A stretch of DNA of 64,000 bases from Terebella lapidaria. Taxonomy: Eukaryota > Annelida > Polychaeta > Terebellida > Terebellidae. Of the stretch, positions 40,302 to 51,880 are shown in pieces (positions within the stretch are counted from its first letter, which is position 1; every line of letters begins with the position of its first letter). The translations under genes were made by a program, and so were the position numbers. The stretch is taken from positions 15,283,809 to 15,347,808 of the forward strand of contig OX424559.1 in NCBI GenBank assembly GCA_949152475.1, read 5' to 3'. The notes below the pieces were generated by a model, which ran no database searches, was not told where the DNA came from, and worked only from the letters and a program-made list of their open reading frames with translations.

Positions 40302-41950
40302 CACCGCAATACAGTTACGATGGGAACGAGGCTGCAATTACTGCATCCGTATGCGCGAATTTGAATCTACATCAACCTTGAGAACCATCTTGAAAGGTTT
40401 TCAAGAGCCAAACGTATTCTTAGCCTGTTGCTGAAGAAGAGTAAATTAACAATAAGTTGGCATGATGGACATGTCTGCATTCAATATAAAGCGACCAAAT
40501 ATCTTGAAATGTATCCGATCGGCTACCATCAAATATATTAACTGACACATGCGAAATTCAACAGAGATACACGAGTGATATGATCTCGTATATTTTGTCT
40601 CTCCGCACGGAAAACACAAGTTGCCCTATAACCGCTAACCCCCCCCCCCCTCCCCCACTGGGGTCAGAATTTTAGGTTGAAAATTGTGTTTCCAGAAACA
40701 ATGTTTCAGTAGGCCTATTGTAAAAGTATATATGATCAGTCATGTTTTACTATAGTTTTTCATGCATGCAGTAGTATTTTAATAAATATTTATAAAGAAG
40801 AAGCACCTCAACGCTAACGTCCAAGGCATTAAAGTGCTAGTTAAGTGTAAATATGATGTGAACTTCTACGAAAGATCTCTTGATATGAGCAAAATGGTAT
40901 TCACGGTATGTCACTATCACTATCCGTTCAAAAGTTACAACCGTTTGACAGCCATTTTGGTATATTTTGTCAATGATGTTTTTAGTTGGAAACAAGCATA
41001 AAATGGCTTCTTATCGATACCAAAATATAGCCCACGCTAGGTAAATATGTCTACAACAGAGATTGGACATGTGTTATTGATATATTTGCACTAAAAGAAG
41101 CCGCATAATTTGAAGCGAAAGGCGGGCGCAGTACCGGATTTGAAACAAAGGCTGACGCGTGGCTCCCTCAACCGCCCCACTGATTACCCTCGCCCTGATA
41201 GGGGGAAAAGGTTATTGTATTTGAGTCTCTCTGTTTATCAACAACAAATGGTCCGATTGACTTGAAAGTTATGGAGATTAAGCACTATGGCTGTGGCTCG
41301 GCCTTTCTCAATTTTGGCAAAATTAACACAAAATGGTTGCCAGAGCAACCGAAAAAGTGAAAATCACATAATTGGCTATAACTCAGATTTTAATCGATAG
41401 TTATTATTGCTTCAAACTATTTTTGTATTTGCTTTGGCAAATTCCTTATCGTATGATGTACAACTGATGGTCCTAAGACCAAAACTCCCCATTATCGCCT
41501 GAGGCCGGAAATGGGGGGGGGGGGGGGGGGGGGGGTCAGTATTTTATGATGTTTGAGTGTTCTGAGATTCGAGACCACATTGTAAAGCCCGTGTTTAAAA
41601 AATCGTGTTTGTTCAGAAGCCATGCCTTGATAATGGAAATAATACTGTGGAATTTTAAAGCTCAATTTTAAAGGTCAAGATCAGAGAAAAGAACAAAATC
41701 GAAAAGTTGTAATACTCTGCATATATTCATGATTCATTTTCCTGTTAATTTTGTATTCTTCTATGGTCAATTCCATTTCATTTGCTCTAAGATCGATGGT
41801 CATATGGTCAACATTCCTCATCATCGCCCAAGGCCGGTCATCATCGTATTGGTCATCATGACAGCTGAAACCTTTGATTCATATTATTTCAAGTAATAGT
41901 AATTCAAAAATCATCCAAGCGCCGAGAACAGCTACCAGATAATAATCAGC
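40302..41950. other. No gene recognised; poly-C and poly-G tracts
   Basis: Contains a C-rich run (40630-40647) and a 24-ish G run at 41513-41535. A repeated 'atggtc...gcctgaggccgg' / 'gcccaaggccggtc' motif occurs near 41490 and 41830. Nothing codes convincingly. Confidence 0.5.
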
Positions 41951-41984
41951 ATCAGCACAACAGAAATATCGGACCTTTGAGTCG

Positions 41985-43000
41985 GTGACCTTATATGGGG
42001 TTGTGGTCAGGTAACCTTATATGTTTGGTAAGTGAGATGGTAACAAAAGGATAAGAAAATTATTTTGTGCAAAATATAGTGATGATTCGACTTATAAGGA
42101 TAATATAAAACTAGTTGGATGGCCGCATGATGGACGCATGCAATGCCACGGTAATTTCGGGCCTTTGAATCAGTGACCTAATATGGGGCTGTGGTCCGGT
42201 AATTCAATTATTGGGACCTTGGTTCGGTAACCCGATAAATAATAAACGATAAATGATGATTTCACAAGAAATATGAAACTAGTAGGACCGCCGCATATGA
42301 GCGGATAAAATGCCACGATAATTTAGGTTGGTTCATTAATATGGGGCTGTGATCCGGTAACCTGATATTTCGGGTCCTTTGGTCGGTAACCTAATAAATA
42401 ATAAACGATGACTATTATCTGTAAAATATAACGATGATTGGACTTATGAGAAAAAAATGCACTATAGTTGGATGGCCGCATACAGACGAATGCAACGCCA
42501 TGGTGATATCGCACCTTTGGGTTGGTAACCTAATTTCATGGGGCTGTGGTCCGGTAACCTAATATTTCGGGTCCTTTGATCGGTAACCTAATAAATAATA
42601 AATGATGACTATTATATGTAAAATATAATGGTGATTGGACTTATAAGAAAATATAACACTATAGTTGGATGGCCGCATACAGAAGAATGCAATGCCATGG
42701 TGATATCGCACCTTTGGGTTGGTAACCTAATTTTATGGGGCTGTGGTCCGGTAACCTAATATTTCGAGTCCTTTGGTCGGTAACCTAGTAAATAATAAAT
42801 GATGACTATTATCTGTAAAATATTATGATGATTGGACTTATAAGAAAATATAACACTATAGTTGGATGGCCGCATACAGAAGAAATGCAATGCCATGGTG
42901 ATATATCGCACCTTTGGGTTGGTAACCTAATTTCATGGGGCTGTGGTCTGGTAACCTAATATTTCGGATCCTTTGGTCGGTAACCAATTAAGATAATGAT
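41985..43000 (+). repeat. ~198-bp tandem satellite, about six units, GGTAACC-rich
   Basis: 'atggggctgtggtccggtaac' recurs at about 41994 (variant), 42186, 42340, 42538, 42736 and 42935, the last four spaced near 198 bp. Each unit also has 'gttggatggccgcata', 'gcaatgccatggtgat' and 'cctttgggttggtaacct'. The GGTAACC/GTTACC motif recalls the R1 terminus. Confidence 0.8.
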
Positions 43001-43099
43001 GATAAGGAGAGTAACAGTGTATTATTCTTATTAAATTTTCCGATTAAGAACAAGTTTAATAACAGCTACTGCATTCATGATTACAAATTAAAACCGCAT

Positions 43100-43180
43100 T
43101 ATTGTTAGATTGAAACGCAGTAACTGACACAGAGGTCATGTTATGTTAGATTGAAACGCAGTAACTGACACAGAGGTCAC
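43100..43180 (+). repeat. Tandem copies of the FB2-end motif
   Basis: 'gttagattgaaacgcagtaac' plus 'tgacacagaggtcac' occurs twice head to tail (about 43104 and 43143). The motif matches the FB2 terminus (39527, 40258). Confidence 0.65.
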
Positions 43181-43539
43181 GTGATAAGCGAAAATGCAAT
43201 TATGTTTAATCTCGTACATAAGTACACCGAAGACATGTTTATAGACATTAACATATATTTCGTACAATAATTCAAACAAAAATGGCACCAACTTGTTATT
43301 ACACAATGTTAGCAGTTAAAGAACCCCAAACTATTTGATAGTTAGTGAGCTTGTGACAATTGACATCGAATCCAGGTACTTGTGTCTTTGATTCCTTCTA
43401 AATAGACTCTAGTGGGCGGAAATCAACAAGAAAATCACCTACGATTCCTTCTTACCTTGTGTTTTGGTGCGTACACATCCGTGACTTTACGTAGCATTCA
43501 ATACATACAGTACGCACGCAACCGTTTACCCCGGGTGTA

Positions 43540-43850
43540 AAAATGTCCTTCAGAATCAAGCTCAGACAGTTCGCACATACAAATGAGAAGTTCGGCAAGA
43601 TAGTTTCTTTTGTCCTAAACCAAGTCACTACTCGTTTTGGGCCATTTCCAACCAAAAAAAAAAAAAGGAAAAGCACAATTTCGCCATTGAAATTTGTTTG
43701 TCATGAATTGTTTTTCTTTCAGTATAGGAGCTGTATGGAGTAAGCTCCCAGAACACTCCAAGACCCTAAATATTAGCACATTTAAATGGGAAGTCATATA
43801 TTGCAGTTTTAGTGTTTCAGTGGTGACCTTGAATTCGGTTTAACTAGCCT
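43540..43850 (+). repeat. R1-family fragment
   Basis: 'gccatttccaaccaaaaaaa', 'ggagctgtatggagtaagc' and 'atatgacttcc'-type blocks, with 'tcagtggtgaccttgaattc' at the end. Frames at 43452-43797 overlap on both strands and are not genes. Confidence 0.55.
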
Positions 43851-43859
43851 TCTGATCAC

Positions 43860-44530
43860 CATCTAAGCCTTGCCTGAGAGCTCGGCCTAGATTCGGTGAC
43901 AGAGTGCTAGATAAACCGATCTAGCACTCGAAACAATGCTATATGTATATACTGCTACCTGTTGTCATAGGGAAAATGTTAAAACGCTGACAATGTAAAG
44001 CGTGGTACCCACAGCCATCACGGCACAAAACACTGAATTTTAATTCAGCATGCGATCTTTCACAATGCTGCATCACCATCGTAACGTCTTCGAAGCCTTC
44101 CTTTGCAGTGGTAGCATTTGCAAGAGCTCATTTTGTCTGAATTTAAACTATACGAGGACGTTTGAAGTTATTTTGACCAAATGACCATATAATAGAGGCG
44201 TATAGTCTTTCATTGTAACCGTACATTCGAGCCCTCGCAGGTATGCTATCTCATCGCCTATCTCGCCTGCACACAGGCCTTTTTGCATAATAACCATGCG
44301 AAGAGATACATTCAATTGTCATCTCGAGTTATCTTGAGAAGACACTCTTGAGAAGACACTCTTTCAAATACACAAAGAACGCTGTTGTGACGAGGGTTGT
44401 ACCAGCCGTCAAAAAAGGAGAAGTTTTGACGGGCATTGACTTCCGTTTCTGATCATTTGGTGCAGTGTCCTAGATAATCTTCTTAATATTATGGTAATGT
44501 GTGGTGGTTATTAGGGTGAACTCAGTGACA
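43860..44530. repeat. Inverted copy of 2.8-4.0 kb
   Basis: 'gctcggcctagattcggtgac' pairs with 'gtcaccaaatctaggccgag' at about 4022. 44038-44170 pairs with 3800-3940, and 44190-44490 pairs with 2815-3110. It places this DNA in the intron of locus B as the mirror of the P intron. Confidence 0.75.
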
Positions 44531-45530
44531 TGTAACTGCTGTATAAAGATGAAATGACGTAACTCAAGCAGGGGTTCCACGTAACGTTTATTGCATACAC
44601 AATAAAGAACATATGTTCTGAAATTAAAACAAACAAAAATTTGTTACCAACAAGTTATAACAAAGTGTACATTTAAATAAAAACAATCTGTTTTACCAGA
44701 TAGATACGTTAGATACACAAACCTAGTTAGCACAGTTACAAACTGACCACAAATATTCTCAGTCTAGTTTACACCACATATATGTGTGATATTTAATGAA
44801 TCCAGGTATGTACTGAGTTTCAAAGCAACACATTATTTTACACCTATGATATGAAATAGACTCTATACTTAGTTTGGACAAACAATACTCTTGAAGAATA
44901 CTTCTATTCTGGTTATTCACAAATAAACCAAACTGTTTTATAGGATATTTACACGTGACAAAAAATACCTATTCACGACCGAACATTCTAGTTACCAGGG
45001 AATGACCTTGTTATGAAAATTACACACGAATTACACATGAAAATACATTTGGAGTACACAATCACAATGTTCGTACCTGAAGAGTTACCCCTTATAGTTA
45101 AACTCAGTAAAACTGTTCCGTAAACTTCAAGTGTCGTGTTCAACATCGAGACGTTAACTGATTTAAAATACACGCTTTTTCGTTCTAGGTTTTTCTGCAA
45201 ATATGGCGTACTGACCATTTGTTATCACAACATTGAACAGAAATAATATTTTTACAGATTACATCGAAATGTTCTTGTGGACCTCTATAAAATCACATAT
45301 ATGACCTTATATTATAACACAACATTATAATTAGACCAGATTTCAGGTATTTAAACAGATTGACACACAAAACATAGAATTTTAGATCATTGTTCAACTT
45401 AAAAACAAACCGGTCCCGATCGGGATTAAACACCGACTCCATATTTTAATGTTTCTCGAACAGTGACTACATACCAGGCATGGGTCAATTAACTCGAATT
45501 TTTAATTATTTAAATTACAATTAAATCATA
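44531..45530. other. No feature recognised
   Basis: AT-rich, with no motifs that I recognise. The minus frame at 44988-45218 lacks a recognisable domain. Confidence 0.45.
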
Positions 45531-45533
45531 AAT

Positions 45534-45582
45534 CATGCAATTAAATAATAATAATAATAATATAATAATAATAATAATATGT
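45534..45582. repeat. AAT trinucleotide microsatellite
   Basis: About 14 'aat/ata' units with one interruption, just before an R1 element. Confidence 0.9.
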
Positions 45583-45616
45583 GATGGATGTATGCAGTAT
45601 GTGTCCCTGCTTTTTA

Positions 45617-47530
45617 GGTTACCGGACATATGGTCCGTAACCTATTGGCATGGCGATGCGTCCGGCGTCGTCGTCGTCCGTCGTCGTCCGTCGTCCGTCG
45701 TCCGTCGTCGTCGTCCGTCAACAATTTTATCTTTAAAGTTTACGATCGAATTTTTCTGAAATTTTGCACAAAAATGCCTAAAAATATTTCGAGAGGGAGC
45801 TATTTTTTAGTTTTTTGATTTTCGCATTTTTTTCAAAATGGCGGCCGTTTTCGACGAAAAATGCCTGATTTTGGACTTTGGCGGCCATTTTCTCAAAATC
45901 TGTTCAGTAACTTTTTTTTTTATTGATGCATAACACTCCTCATATGTACCCCTGTGACATGTATAAATTTCGTTGCGCTTGAATCGCTCGAAGTGGGCCA
46001 TTTTGGGCCCAAACTCTGCCCAAATGGGACTTTCCCATGTTAAATTCTCCTATGCTTTATAATGGGACACATTAAAGCCTAATATCTCACTTAATATTGA
46101 GATTAGAGACTAGGAATCAATTGTGGACATATAGGAAATGATATATGCTGAATATTCTCGTGACCTTGAATTTGACTTTTGACCTCATTTTCAAGGTCAC
46201 AGGACAAAATGGCTAAGATCTCGCTTATTATCGACTTTACAGCTTAGGAATCAGTTGTGAACATATAGGAAATGATATATGCTGAATATTTTCGTGACCT
46301 TGAATTTGACCTTTGACCTCATTTCCAAGGTCGCAGGACAAAATTGCAATATCTCGCTTATTATCGACTTTACAGCTTAGGAATCAATTGTGAACATATA
46401 GGAAATGATATATGCTGAATATTCTCGTGGCCTTGAATTGAGCTTTGACCTCATTTTCAAGGTCACAGGACAAAATGGCCAATATCTTGCTTATTAGCGA
46501 CTTTACAGCTTAGGAATCGATTGTGAACATATAGGAAATAATATATGCTGAAAATTCTCGTGACCTTGAATTTGACCTTTGACCTCATTTTCAAGGTCAC
46601 AGGACAAAACGGCCAATATCTTGCTTATTAGCGACTTTACAGCTTAGGAATCAATTGTGAACATATAGGAAATGATATATGTTGAAAATTCTCATGACCT
46701 TGAATTTGACCTTTGACCTCATTTTCAAGGTCACATGACAAAATGGCTAATATCTCGCTTATTATCGACTTTACAGCTTAGGCATCAATTGTGAACATAT
46801 AGGAAATGATATATGCTGAATACTCTCTTGACCTTGAATTTGACTTTTGATTTCATTTCCAAGGTCACAGGACAAAATTGCTAATATCTCGCTTATTATC
46901 GACTTTACAGCTTAGGAATCAATTGTAAACATATAGGAAATGATATATGCTGAATATTCTCATGACCTTGAATTTGACCTTTGACCTCATTTTCCAGGTC
47001 ACAATACAAAATGGCCAATATCTTGCTTATTAGCTCCTTCACAGCTTAGAAATCAATTGTGAACATATAGGAAATGATATATGCTGAATATTCTAGTGAC
47101 CTTGAATTTGACTTTTGACCTCATTTTCAAGGTCAACAGGACAAAATGGCTAATATCTCGCTTATTATCGACTTTACAGCTTAGGAATCAATTGTGAACA
47201 TATAGGAAATGATATATTCTGAATATTTTAATGATATTGAATGTGACCTTTGACCTAAATTTCAAGGTCAGTCATTTTATTTTCAAAGCCAGATTACAAA
47301 ATGGCTTATATCTCGCTTATTATCAAATTTACAGCTTAGGGGTCCATAGTGAACATATAGGAAATAATGTATGCTGAATAGTTTGGTGATCTAGAATTTT
47401 TAACCTTTGATCCCATTTTCAAGGTTAGAGATATGGCGATTTCAGTGGTCACCTTGAATTTGACCTTCAACTTTCTCGGCTTAACTCTGTATATTTCTCC
47501 GGTAACCTTTCTAGCCCATTGGGCTAATTT
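45617..47530 (+). repeat. Long R1 element with ~10 AGGTCA-rich 134-bp units
   Basis: The terminus 'aggttaccggacatatggtcc' at 45618 is followed by CGTCGTC runs (45665-45720) and the R1 body ('aaaatggcggccgttttcg'). Tandem units then have 'tcaattgtgaacatatagg' at about 46112, 46246, 46380, 46513, 46646, 46780, 46917, 47050, 47185 and 47345. It ends 'tctccggtaacctttctag'. Each unit contains TGACCTTGAATTTGACC, often TGACCTTTGACCT (a perfect DR1 on the other strand) and TTCAAGGTCA. Non-coding. No transposase or RT seen. Confidence 0.85.
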
Positions 47531-48360
47531 TTAGTATGATAATATTTCCAATAAAAGGGCAGTTTTGGATAGAAATACAAATATATATATTTCCATGTGC
47601 TATATCTACCAGTCCAGTGAATGCTATTGTTTTTGTTTAGTATCTGCGCATAACCTTTTGAAAATGCAAAGTTTTTGAAAAATATGTCTGTGTCATATCT
47701 TGATTGCGAATTTTATGTGTTTTTGTTTCGTATGTGTGACCACAGTTCCAATGTTTTTCAATAGACAATCTATGGTACAACTTGAATAAAGGCAATAAAA
47801 AAGTTCCCTCGTATATTTGCTTAAGGCTTGGAAATTTACATATGCACTGAACTTCAAATATATGTAGTGAACTTATAAGAGATGAACACTATGTCCAGGC
47901 TAATTCTATTGTATATACCTTTTTCCATAGGGTTCAGATGTTTGTGTGATGCTTTATGGTAGAATCTCTAGCATCTCTACAGGATCTCTTATGTTAGTTC
48001 AATATACTGTCCAGATCTAGATTACACAATCACCCCACTGACTGTTAGTACTGGCATTTGGCCTGACAACCTTGGCCAATTAACCATTGTCTATGATCAT
48101 TGACTTTTCTGCCTTTGAATCCGAGTTTGAGATTCTAAGGAGATTATATCACCCAGCTGAGCTACAGGAAGGGCTTTTGCTTTGAGGGGAGGGCGTCCAT
48201 TTATTAAGGAAGCCCTTATTGTGTGTGTGAGGGGGGGGGGGGGGATTTTTTCTCTGGCCACGGCTAATAATGTGAACTATCAAATGTATAGTTGATGCTG
48301 GGAAACTGCTAGTTAATTGTGATTTAATTGCATTAATTGATCTCAATTGAACATATTTAG
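47531..48360. other. No feature recognised
   Basis: AT-rich sequence with a G-run at 48230-48243. No coding signal. Confidence 0.45.
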
Positions 48361-48912
48361 CCCTAACATGGAATTTCAGAGTCGGCACAAAAAACAGCAA
48401 CTTTTATTCGATGTTTGAGTTATGTATTGCTCCAAAATAAACATATTTACTTGATATATACCGACTGTGCATTCCAACTCAAAATCAACGCAATAAGTTG
48501 ATTCTGTACGGGCAAAAAGATGATAAAAGCTCTGAATTTGATGGAATTTATTCGACTCCGTTTCGTACTGAAATTTAACATTGGGGTAGATTGCCAAATT
48601 TTTCCTTTTTTCGGATATAATTCTGAAATTTGGTGAAAAATTGCGGCCTGACACCCAATTAAGACACACGAAATTTCAAGTTGATCCGATTATTCAAAAC
48701 AAAACTATTGCCAAAAAGCGTGTTTCACTGACAGATGAATTCGACTTTAGTCGTCGTTAAATATTATACAAATATTGACTTTCGCTGAGGTTGAAACGTG
48801 ATTATCTTCAGCTCGGTTAATACAACTTTCCAACAAGTGAAGATAATCACGTATCAACCGAAAGCTAAAATGTTCACACAGACTGAACTAACAACACATT
48901 GGCCAAGAGCAC
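48360..48912 (+). repeat. Dispersed repeat, related copy at 57541-57847
   Basis: 48573-48910 ('acattggggtagattgccaa', 'gacagatgaattcgacttta', 'cttcagctcggttaatac', 'cacacagactgaactaa') recurs in the same orientation at 57541-57847 with an internal deletion. The first part also has the 'ggggtagattgcc' piece found in FB1 arms. Confidence 0.7.
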
Positions 48913-49079
48913 ACATGGCAACAGTTACTTTCCAAACGCGTGATCGAGCGATGCGCGCCATCTGGCGAGGTCAGAGAAGGATCAACTAAAACTTGTTTTT
49001 ACATCGGTCTCGGAAATATCACTTTTCCAGAGCACCTTGACCAGGATATTGTAGTATCATTTTAGTCACGTGGCCCCAT

Positions 49080-49302
49080 TTAAAGGGCCACTGTATGGGA
49101 TTCGGCTTTTGGGGGATTTCCAAGATTTTTCTCCCGACGCTTCTATTTATAGAACAAAAGGTCAGGTTACGTTTTTGAGCCAGAATCTCTGCGAGATCCT
49201 AGGCCAAAAACGTCATGTGACGTTTTGTTCTATAAATAGAAGCGTCGGGAGAAAAATCTTGGAAATCCCCTAAAAGCCGAATCCCATACAGTGGTCCTTT
49301 AA
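49080..49302. mobile_element. MITE with ~80-bp inverted repeats and TTAA flanks
   Basis: TTAA at 49080-49083 and 49299-49302 flanks a 215-bp element. Ends are AGGGCCACTGTATGGG and CCCATACAGTGGTCCT. The arms continue through 'cccgacgcttctatttatag' (49135) and its mirror at 49229. TTAA duplications are typical of piggyBac-type elements, though the ends are not the classic CCC start. No coding capacity. Confidence 0.78.
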
Positions 49303-49344
49303 ACCAATCACAGACAGGAATCTTATACAGTTAATAATGAATGT

Positions 49345-49712
49345 CAATATTGCATTGTTGTTATTACTACACTGGCCAGAACTCGTTGCTATGAAGTCAC
49401 TCATTGTGACGTCACCCATTGTCTCTTTTGTTCTGGAAATCCTTATTGTAGACATAAACCAAATACTAACCAAACATTGCATTGTACTGGGTTTTATTTC
49501 GCGCGGGTCCTCTCACGGAGTACGAGTTTACGAGTGCTACGCGGAAGGACCAAGTGAGAAATAAATTTCAGTACAATGTAGTATTTGGTTTATTATATGT
49601 CTACAATAACGTTTCTTCAGCACAAAAGGGACAATGAGTGACGTCACAGTGAGCGACGTCATAGCAACGAGTTCTAGCCAGTGCAATTAAAACAACAATG
49701 CAATATATGGAT
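49345..49712. mobile_element. Second foldback element with CRE-like sites
   Basis: 'aacaacaatgcaatat' at 49690 mirrors 'atattgcattgttgtt' at 49350. 'gccagaactcgttgctatg' (49376) mirrors 'catagcaacgagttctagcc' (49660), and 'gacataaaccaaatac' mirrors 'gtatttggtttattatatgtc'. The centre is near 49530. Both arms carry TGACGTCAC. A third partial arm follows at 49795-49890. Confidence 0.75.
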
Positions 49713-49894
49713 ATTTATTGCACTCGCCAAATTACATTGAATAAGATAGGAAGTTAGGAACGCAATGATGAGACATAATGATAATACACTGTGCTGGAAT
49801 TTATTTCTCACACACTCGTGAACTCGTGCTCCGTGAAAGAACCATTGCGAAATAAATCCCAGTACAATGCAGTATTTGGTTAATATGTCAACAT

Positions 49895-51445
49895 CAAATT
49901 GTGAATGAGTGGAAAGTCATATTAACAAAATCGTGAAAACATGTACATTCATGTGAAATGATATCTTGATATACCTCTAAATCATATAGAACATTTTCAT
50001 GTATCGTGGCGTAAAAGTATTTCATCAATTTCAAATACTGAATTTAGTTGGAATTTCTCATTCGAACCTAATTTGGAACATGTTGGGGGGGGGGGGGGGT
50101 AAAAATAGAGCTTCTCGTGAAAACTTCGATCTGGCTCTAATTCTATCATCTTGAAACGCAGTTTTGACGAACATTTGGTTGGAATTTCAACTTTGAACCA
50201 ATTTTGGTACATTTTTGAGGAGTAAAATAGAATTTTTGGGAAAAGTCTGATTCGGCCCTAATTTTATCATCTTCATATGCAGTTTTGGTCAAGTTTTGTA
50301 ATTTCAGAAACTTGTTTATTTTGATTGACGAAATTACAATCAGATCGAACTTTCCACTAAGAATTATATTTTCAGCTTGAGATGCAGTTTGGGTCAATTT
50401 TACCTTTAATGTCAACTTGAAACTAAGCACATATTAGAGTGAAGGTAGGACTTATGGTGAAAAGTTCGATCTGAATCCAATTTTGTCATCTTGAATTGCA
50501 GTTTTGGCCAAATTTTACTTGGAATTTCGTTTATAAATCAAGTTTGGCACATATTTCGAGTTAAAATATAACTCATGGTGAAAAGCTCGATCTGGCTCCA
50601 ATTTCGTCATCCAAAGATGCAATTTTCGTTCAACTATTACTTGGAACTTCAATTTGTAACCAAGTTTGTTGAAGATTTTGAGTTTTAACTATTAGTGAAA
50701 AGTCGGAACTGGCTATTATATAATATCATCAGCTTATCGAGCATGTTGAAATGGAAATTCTCCAATGACCTTGGAAGGTCGAAATAGCAATTTTGGTAGA
50801 AAACGTTGTGGCTCAAAGCCTTACAATTCTTTGGTAAGCATCTTCAGCTCTTGCTCTAAAATTTTCACCCTTAATATCAGTGATATATTTGGGGCGACAA
50901 GGAGGATAGGGTTACGGAGGATACACTCCAGCGGTTGTAGGTGACCAAAAAGCGTCCAGTTTAAATATATATCACAGTTTTCTGCATGCAACAAGCAGCA
51001 TAAAACTCCCATTATGAAGGTAAAAAGGGGTCCAACAAAATTTCAATGCCAAAAAGAAAACATTTTTCTTTTGCTGGAAATGGTTCAAAACTATTAGAGA
51101 CTTGATATGGGAGGAAAAATTTTTTTGTGTCGACCCATCAAAATATCGAAATGGCTCCACACGCAGACTGGTGATTCGAGAGCAACGAAACTTATACATG
51201 TCACAAAGGTACATGAGCGGAATCTTTTGAAATAAAAGTCTCAAAACTGATCAGACAGTTTTTGAGAAAATGGCCGCCAAAGTCCAAAATTGGTCCTTTT
51301 CGACGAAAATGGCCGTCATTAATTGCGAAAATAAAAAAATATATTACCCTTTATATATTTTTGGGCATCTTCGTGCAAAATTTCAGAAATATTCGCCCTA
51401 AAAGTAGAATAATGACTGTCCAGAAAGTGGCCGTTTGTTGAAAGT
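49895..51445. repeat. Inverted copy of 1.55-2.75 kb (intron of locus B)
   Basis: 'aacatgtacattcatgtg' at about 49937 pairs with 'catgaatgtacatgttttt' at about 2686. The degenerate tandem array at 49990-50720 pairs with 2000-2640, and the R1 body at 50990-51440 with 1555-2000. It leads directly into exon 3 of B, just as the left copy leads out of exon 3 of P. Confidence 0.78.
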
Positions 51446-51485
51446 GCAGTGTTGAAATGTGGTTAGTTTTTTTTCACGATTCCAG

Positions 51486-51635
51486 GTTCGGTCGGCGTCC
51501 AGTATTTCTAGTGGGAGGCGTCTTAAACGTGATCCTGTCAGTGGGAGTTTGTCCCCACGTATCTACCGTTCCTGGTTCTACGCTTCCTCCACGGTGTCAC
51601 GGCGAATGGCAAGAGCAACACGGCTTTCATACTGG
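51486..51635 (+). pseudogene. SLC22-like transporter, locus B, exon 3 (5-bp deletion)
   Basis: The acceptor gattccag and donor G|gttagt are kept, but the exon is 150 bp, not 155. RFGRRPVFLVGGVLNVIL is intact. After 'gtgggag' five bases (CGGCG in the A copy) are missing, and the rest (PTYLPFLVLRF ... KSNTAFILG) is in another frame. Spliced as is, the protein would stop or read out of frame from TM4 on. Confidence 0.82.
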
Positions 51636-51724
51636 GTTAGTATACTTAATGCTAGTCTAGACATGTATGTTTTCATCGTACAAGTATGTTTTCAGGTTGT
51701 AAGATTATATCATCGTTTCGTGTA

Positions 51725-51880
51725 TTTTTAGGTTATCTACCCTATGGTCTGATAAACCTTTTGTTGTGGCGTTGCGTCCGTCGTCCGTCCATTTACATTT
51801 TAGCCTTTAAAGTTTACGTTCGAATCTGTCTGAAATTTTGCATATGTTTGTTGTCCGGGCCCCGGGCCCGGATATACTAA
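51725..51880 (+). repeat. R1 terminus followed by GC palindrome
   Basis: 'aggttatctaccctatggtc' and CGTCCGTC runs are an R1 start, cut at about 51850. The GC palindrome TCCGGGCCC-C-GGGCCCGGA lies at 51856-51874. Confidence 0.6.

Noticed and set aside
41513-41536. Long G run as a G-quadruplex element
   Set aside because: Pure homopolymer tracts of this kind recur (3559, 24608, 28171, 31778, 38167, 50085) and are polymorphic, error-prone simple sequence; no specific structure can be argued.
46090-47480. CRISPR-like array
   Set aside because: The tandem units have no unique spacers and the DNA is eukaryotic; they are head-to-tail units of a repeat.
37300-51480. Exon 2 for locus B
   Set aside because: I read through for the WQFVCSTARKGK coding segment and did not find it; reported as missing rather than called.
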